DNA from: Streptomyces griseiscabiei
GTDB taxonomy: Bacteria > Actinomycetota > Actinomycetes > Streptomycetales > Streptomycetaceae
Direction: 5' to 3'
DNA length: 64,000 bases
Assembly: GCF_020010925.1 (NCBI RefSeq)
Contig: NZ_JAGJBZ010000002.1
Span: forward strand, 2,108,001 to 2,172,000
In this document: positions 60,897-64,000 of the stretch, one piece after another
Layout: every line of letters begins with the position of its first letter
Numbering within the stretch: the first letter of the stretch is position 1
The notes under the pieces: model-generated
What the model saw: the letters and a program-made list of their open reading frames with translations, nothing else
Databases searched by the model: none
Told to the model about the DNA's origin: nothing
Made by a program: the position numbers and the translations under genes

Positions 60897-61540
60897 TGGA
60901 CACGCCCGCCGCCCCGGCCCCGCTGCTGATCGCCTGCGCGCTCGGCATCGAGCAGCTAGCCCTGCGCAGCGGCGACCGGGGCGGCACCGGGGGCCCGGTC
61001 ACCGTGGTGCGCACCGGGATGGGGCCGCGGGCCGCCGAGCGGTCCGTCACCCGGCTGCTCACCGACCCGGAGCTGCGGGACGCGGCGGTCCTGGCCACCG
61101 GGTTCTGCGCCGGACTCGCGCCCGGGATGCACCCCGGTGACGTGGTGGTGGCCGAGGAGACATGGGGGCCGGGAGGCGCTGTGACGTCCTGTGTGTCCAC
61201 CAGACGTCTGGTCGAAGAGCTGGAGCGCGCCGTACCCGGCCGTACGGTCCACACCGGCCCGCTCACCGGATCCGACCACGTCGTCCGGGGGCAGGAACGG
61301 GCCGGCCTGTTCGCGACCGGCGCGATCGCGGTCGACATGGAGTCCGCCGTCACGCTCCACTGCGCCGTGCGATCGGGCGCACGCCCGGTTGCGGCCGTCC
61401 GGGTGGTCGTGGACGCTCCAGAACATGAACTGGTCCGGATCGGCACGGTACGCGGTGGAATATCAGCCTTCCGCGTCCTTCGTGCCGTCCTTCCCGCTTA
61501 CTACGAATGGCACCGTTCCTTGCTGCTCCCCTGGAGGTGA
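60896..61540 (+). CDS. hpnG: Adenosylhopane nucleosidase/phosphorylase HpnG
   Basis: The protein has 214 residues. It releases adenine from adenosylhopane to give ribosylhopane (or its phosphate). The fold is that of purine nucleosidases: VTVVRTGMGPRAAERSV, TGFCAGLAPGMHPGDVVVA, and the key AIAVDMESAVTL that binds the ribose. The start shares a base with the shc stop (TGATG). It works after HpnH although it precedes it. Confidence 0.92.
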   Translation: MDTPAAPAPLLIACALGIEQLALRSGDRGGTGGPVTVVRTGMGPRAAERSVTRLLTDPELRDAAVLATGFCAGLAPGMHPGDVVVAEETWGPGGAVTSCVSTRRLVEELERAVPGRTVHTGPLTGSDHVVRGQERAGLFATGAIAVDMESAVTLHCAVRSGARPVAAVRVVVDAPEHELVRIGTVRGGISAFRVLRAVLPAYYEWHRSLLLPWR

Positions 61541-61545
61541 GCCAG

Positions 61546-62586
61546 ATGGCCATGCCGCTCCGCCAGTCCATCAAGGTGGCGACCTATCTCGCCGAACAGA
61601 AGCTCCGCAAGCGGGACAAGTTCCCGCTGATCGTCGAGTTGGAACCGCTCTACGCCTGCAATCTGAAGTGCGAGGGCTGCGGCAAGATCCAGCACCCGGC
61701 GGGCGTGCTCAAACAGCGCATGCCGGTGGCGCAGGCCGTGGGCGCCGTCCTGGAGTCCGGCGCGCCGATGGTGTCCATCGCCGGCGGCGAGCCCCTGATG
61801 CACCCGCAGATCGACGAGATCGTCCGACAGCTGGTGGCGAAACGGAAGTACGTCTTCCTCTGCACCAACGCCCTGCTGATGCGCAAGAAGATGGAGAAGT
61901 TCAAGCCCTCGCCGTACTTCGCGTTCGCCGTGCACATCGACGGGCTGCGTGAGCGGCACGACGAGTCCGTGGCGAAGGAGGGGGTGTTCGACGAGGCCGT
62001 GGCCGCCATCAAGGAGGCCAAGAAGCGCGGCTTCCGGGTCACCACCAACTCGACCTTCTTCAACACCGACACCCCGCAGACCATCATCGAGGTCCTCAAC
62101 TTCCTGAATGACGACCTCCAGGTCGACGAGATGATGATCTCGCCCGCCTACGCCTACGAGAAGGCGCCCGACCAGGAGCACTTCCTCGGAGTCGAGCAGA
62201 CCCGCGAACTGTTCAAGAAGGCCTTCGCCGGGGGCAACCGGCGGCGCTGGCGGCTCAACCACTCGCCCCTGTTCCTCGACTTCCTGGAGGGCCGGGTCGA
62301 CTTCCCGTGCACGGCGTGGGCCATTCCCAACTACTCGCTCTTCGGCTGGCAGCGGCCCTGCTATCTGATGAGCGACGGGTACGTCACCACGTACCGGGAG
62401 CTGATCGAGGACACCGACTGGAACGCGTACGGCCGGGGCAAGGACCCGCGCTGCGCCAACTGCATGGCGCACTGCGGCTACGAACCGACCGCCGTCCTCG
62501 CCACCATGGGATCGCTGAAGGAGTCCCTGCGCGCCCTGCGCGAGACCGTGTCCGGGAACCAGGCGAACCACGGGAACCAGGGGTGA
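61546..62586 (+). CDS. hpnH: Radical SAM adenosylhopane synthase HpnH
   Basis: The protein has 346 residues. It attaches a 5'-deoxyadenosyl group to hopene. The radical SAM cluster motif is [16 protein letters not shown] (CxxxCxxC) at residues 44-52. [14 protein letters not shown] is the SAM-binding GGEP stretch. Near the end [13 protein letters not shown] provides extra cysteines. ATG 61546 follows GGAGGTGAGCC; the frame could extend to 61507 but then overlaps hpnG. Confidence 0.95.
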   Translation: MAMPLRQSIKVATYLAEQKLRKRDKFPLIVELEPLYACNLKCEGCGKIQHPAGVLKQRMPVAQAVGAVLESGAPMVSIAGGEPLMHPQIDEIVRQLVAKRKYVFLCTNALLMRKKMEKFKPSPYFAFAVHIDGLRERHDESVAKEGVFDEAVAAIKEAKKRGFRVTTNSTFFNTDTPQTIIEVLNFLNDDLQVDEMMISPAYAYEKAPDQEHFLGVEQTRELFKKAFAGGNRRRWRLNHSPLFLDFLEGRVDFPCTAWAIPNYSLFGWQRPCYLMSDGYVTTYRELIEDTDWNAYGRGKDPRCANCMAHCGYEPTAVLATMGSLKESLRALRETVSGNQANHGNQG

Positions 62587-62590
62587 TGTG

Positions 62591-63748
62591 ATGACCGCCG
62601 TATCGCTGGGCGTCCCCGAGCTGCCCGCCCGACCGATCGCGGAGCGCCGTCACTCACGGCGTATCCACGTCGGCGCGGTGGCCGTGGGGGGCGGGGCCCC
62701 GGTGTCGGTGCAGTCGATGACGACGACCCGGACGTCGGACGTCGGCGCCACCCTGCAGCAGATCGCCGAACTCACCGCCTCCGGCTGCCAGATCGTCCGC
62801 GTCGCCTGCCCCACGCAGGACGACGCGGACGCCCTCGCCACCATCGCCCGCAAGTCGCAGATCCCGGTGATCGCGGACATCCACTTCCAGCCGAAGTACG
62901 TGTTCGCGGCGATCGAGGCGGGGTGCGCCGGGGTACGGGTGAACCCCGGCAACATCAAGCAGTTCGACGACAAGGTCAAGGAGATCGCGCGGGCGGCGAA
63001 GGACCACGGGACCCCGATCCGGATCGGGGTCAACGCGGGCTCGCTCGACCGGCGGCTGCTGCAGAAGTACGGCAAGGCCACGCCCGAGGCGCTGGTGGAG
63101 TCCGCGCTGTGGGAGTCCTCGCTGTTCGAGGAGCACGACTTCCGGGACATCAAGATCTCGGTCAAGCACAACGACCCGGTCGTGATGATCGAGGCCTACC
63201 GGCAGCTCGCCGCCCGGTGCGACTACCCGCTGCACCTGGGTGTGACCGAGGCCGGTCCCGCCTTCCAGGGGACCATCAAGTCCGCCGTGGCCTTCGGGGC
63301 GCTGCTCAGCGAGGGGATCGGCGACACGATCCGGGTCTCGCTGAGCGCCCCGCCGGTCGAGGAGATCAAGGTCGGCATCCAGATCCTGGAGTCGCTGAAC
63401 CTGCGGCAGCGGCGGCTGGAGATCGTCTCCTGCCCCTCGTGCGGGCGGGCGCAGGTCGATGTGTACCGGCTCGCGGACGAGGTCAGCGCCGGTCTGGAGG
63501 GCATGGAGGTGCCGTTGCGGGTGGCCGTCATGGGCTGCGTCGTCAACGGGCCCGGGGAGGCGCGGGAGGCGGACCTGGGGGTCGCCTCCGGCAACGGGAA
63601 GGGGCAGATCTTCGTGAAGGGCGAGGTCATCAAGACCGTGCCCGAGTCGAAGATCGTGGAGACCCTCATCGAGGAGGCGATGAAGATCGCCGAGCGGATG
63701 GAACGGGACGGCGTCGCGTCGGGGGAACCGGCGGTCACCGTGAGCTGA
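62591..63748 (+). CDS. ispG: 4-hydroxy-3-methylbut-2-enyl-diphosphate synthase
   Basis: This is a 385-residue [4Fe-4S] enzyme of the MEP pathway. The N-terminal TIM barrel starts [20 protein letters not shown]. Cluster cysteines are in [16 protein letters not shown] and [14 protein letters not shown], where NGPGEA is the family signature. It is the second or duplicate copy type often found in hopanoid clusters; whether another ispG exists elsewhere cannot be seen here. Start ATG 62591 or GTG 62588. The operon context shows a dedicated precursor supply for hopanoids. Confidence 0.94.
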   Translation: MTAVSLGVPELPARPIAERRHSRRIHVGAVAVGGGAPVSVQSMTTTRTSDVGATLQQIAELTASGCQIVRVACPTQDDADALATIARKSQIPVIADIHFQPKYVFAAIEAGCAGVRVNPGNIKQFDDKVKEIARAAKDHGTPIRIGVNAGSLDRRLLQKYGKATPEALVESALWESSLFEEHDFRDIKISVKHNDPVVMIEAYRQLAARCDYPLHLGVTEAGPAFQGTIKSAVAFGALLSEGIGDTIRVSLSAPPVEEIKVGIQILESLNLRQRRLEIVSCPSCGRAQVDVYRLADEVSAGLEGMEVPLRVAVMGCVVNGPGEAREADLGVASGNGKGQIFVKGEVIKTVPESKIVETLIEEAMKIAERMERDGVASGEPAVTVS

Positions 63749-63788
63749 CAACACGGGCTGAGAAGCACGGATCGAGAGGGGGCCCGAC

Positions 63789-64000
63789 GTGACGATTCTG
63801 GAGAGCATCCGGCAACCGCGCGACCTGAAGGCGCTGACCGAGGCGGAACTCGGTGAACTGGCCGAAGAAATCCGGGAGTTCCTGGTGCACGCGGTCGCCA
63901 GGACCGGTGGTCACCTGGGACCCAACCTGGGGGTGGTGGAACTGACCGTCGCCCTCCACCGGGTCTTCGAGTCACCCGTCGACCGCATCGTCTGGGACAC
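63789..64000 (+). CDS. dxs: 1-deoxy-D-xylulose-5-phosphate synthase (N-terminus only)
   Basis: GTG follows GAGAGGGGG, and 70 residues are visible before the window ends. The sequence [19 protein letters not shown] and [20 protein letters not shown] are the thiamine-diphosphate-binding start of DXS, which makes DXP from pyruvate and glyceraldehyde 3-phosphate. It is the first enzyme of the pathway that ispG serves, and the two are adjacent. Confidence 0.93.
   Translation, partial: MTILESIRQPRDLKALTEAELGELAEEIREFLVHAVARTGGHLGPNLGVVELTVALHRVFESPVDRIVWD

Overview
The window is chromosomal DNA from a Streptomyces. GC is very high, codons end almost always in G or C, GTG and TTG starts are common, many genes overlap by ATGA or GTGA, and the gene content is typical of the genus (WhiB-like protein, SsgA-like protein, LPFR small protein, small two-domain laccase, hopanoid operon). 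Gene order looks collinear with the Streptomyces coelicolor stretch that runs from the small laccase (SCO6712) through ssgD (SCO6722) and idi (SCO6750) to the hopanoid cluster (SCO6759 onward). That comparison is from memory, not from an alignment. I saw no tRNA, rRNA, CRISPR array, insertion sequence or prophage.

Layout, left half. 1-10100: a secreted ThuA/sugar-dehydrogenase-like protein with a TTA codon, a Tat-exported laccase, a MerR regulator fused to a beta-clamp-like region, a LacI regulator with operator-like palindromes shared with a secreted GH64 beta-1,3-glucanase, a VOC protein, a WhiB-like protein, and an acyl-ACP desaturase under three tandem dyads. 10222-18027: dimethylargininase, ABC-F protein with a long leader, SsgD-like sporulation protein, secreted BNR-type protein, endonuclease V and small conserved proteins. 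18214-22873: a fatty-acid beta-oxidation operon (CoA-transferase, thiolase, FadB-type fusion). 23067-31267: a MerR/macro-domain divergent pair, three secreted peptidases and a BCCT osmolyte transporter.

Layout, right half. 31388-46296: D-amino-acid oxidase, second ABC-F protein, Tex, SCO6745-type protein, two DJ-1/PfpI proteins, enoyl-CoA hydratase, HdeD-like membrane protein, RsbW-like kinase, IPP isomerase, GNAT acetyltransferase, zinc-type CDF exporter and GalE. 46701-53781: a tightly overlapping seven-gene operon with two CDP-alcohol phosphotransferases, a nucleotidyltransferase, a glycerol-1-phosphate-dehydrogenase-like enzyme, a glycosyltransferase and a TagGH-like ABC exporter. It looks like a pathway for an exported polyol-phosphate-containing surface glycan and is the best candidate here for an under-described system.

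54212-64000 is the hopanoid operon: hpnC, hpnD, a 46-residue conserved-looking small ORF, hpnE, a prenyl diphosphate synthase, shc, hpnG, hpnH, then the MEP-pathway genes ispG and dxs (cut by the window end). With idi upstream, the cluster supplies isoprenoid precursors, builds squalene by the HpnCDE route, cyclises it to hopene and starts the side-chain extension. The region in front of it holds a terminator, an ECF-type promoter candidate, a palindrome and a hairpin.
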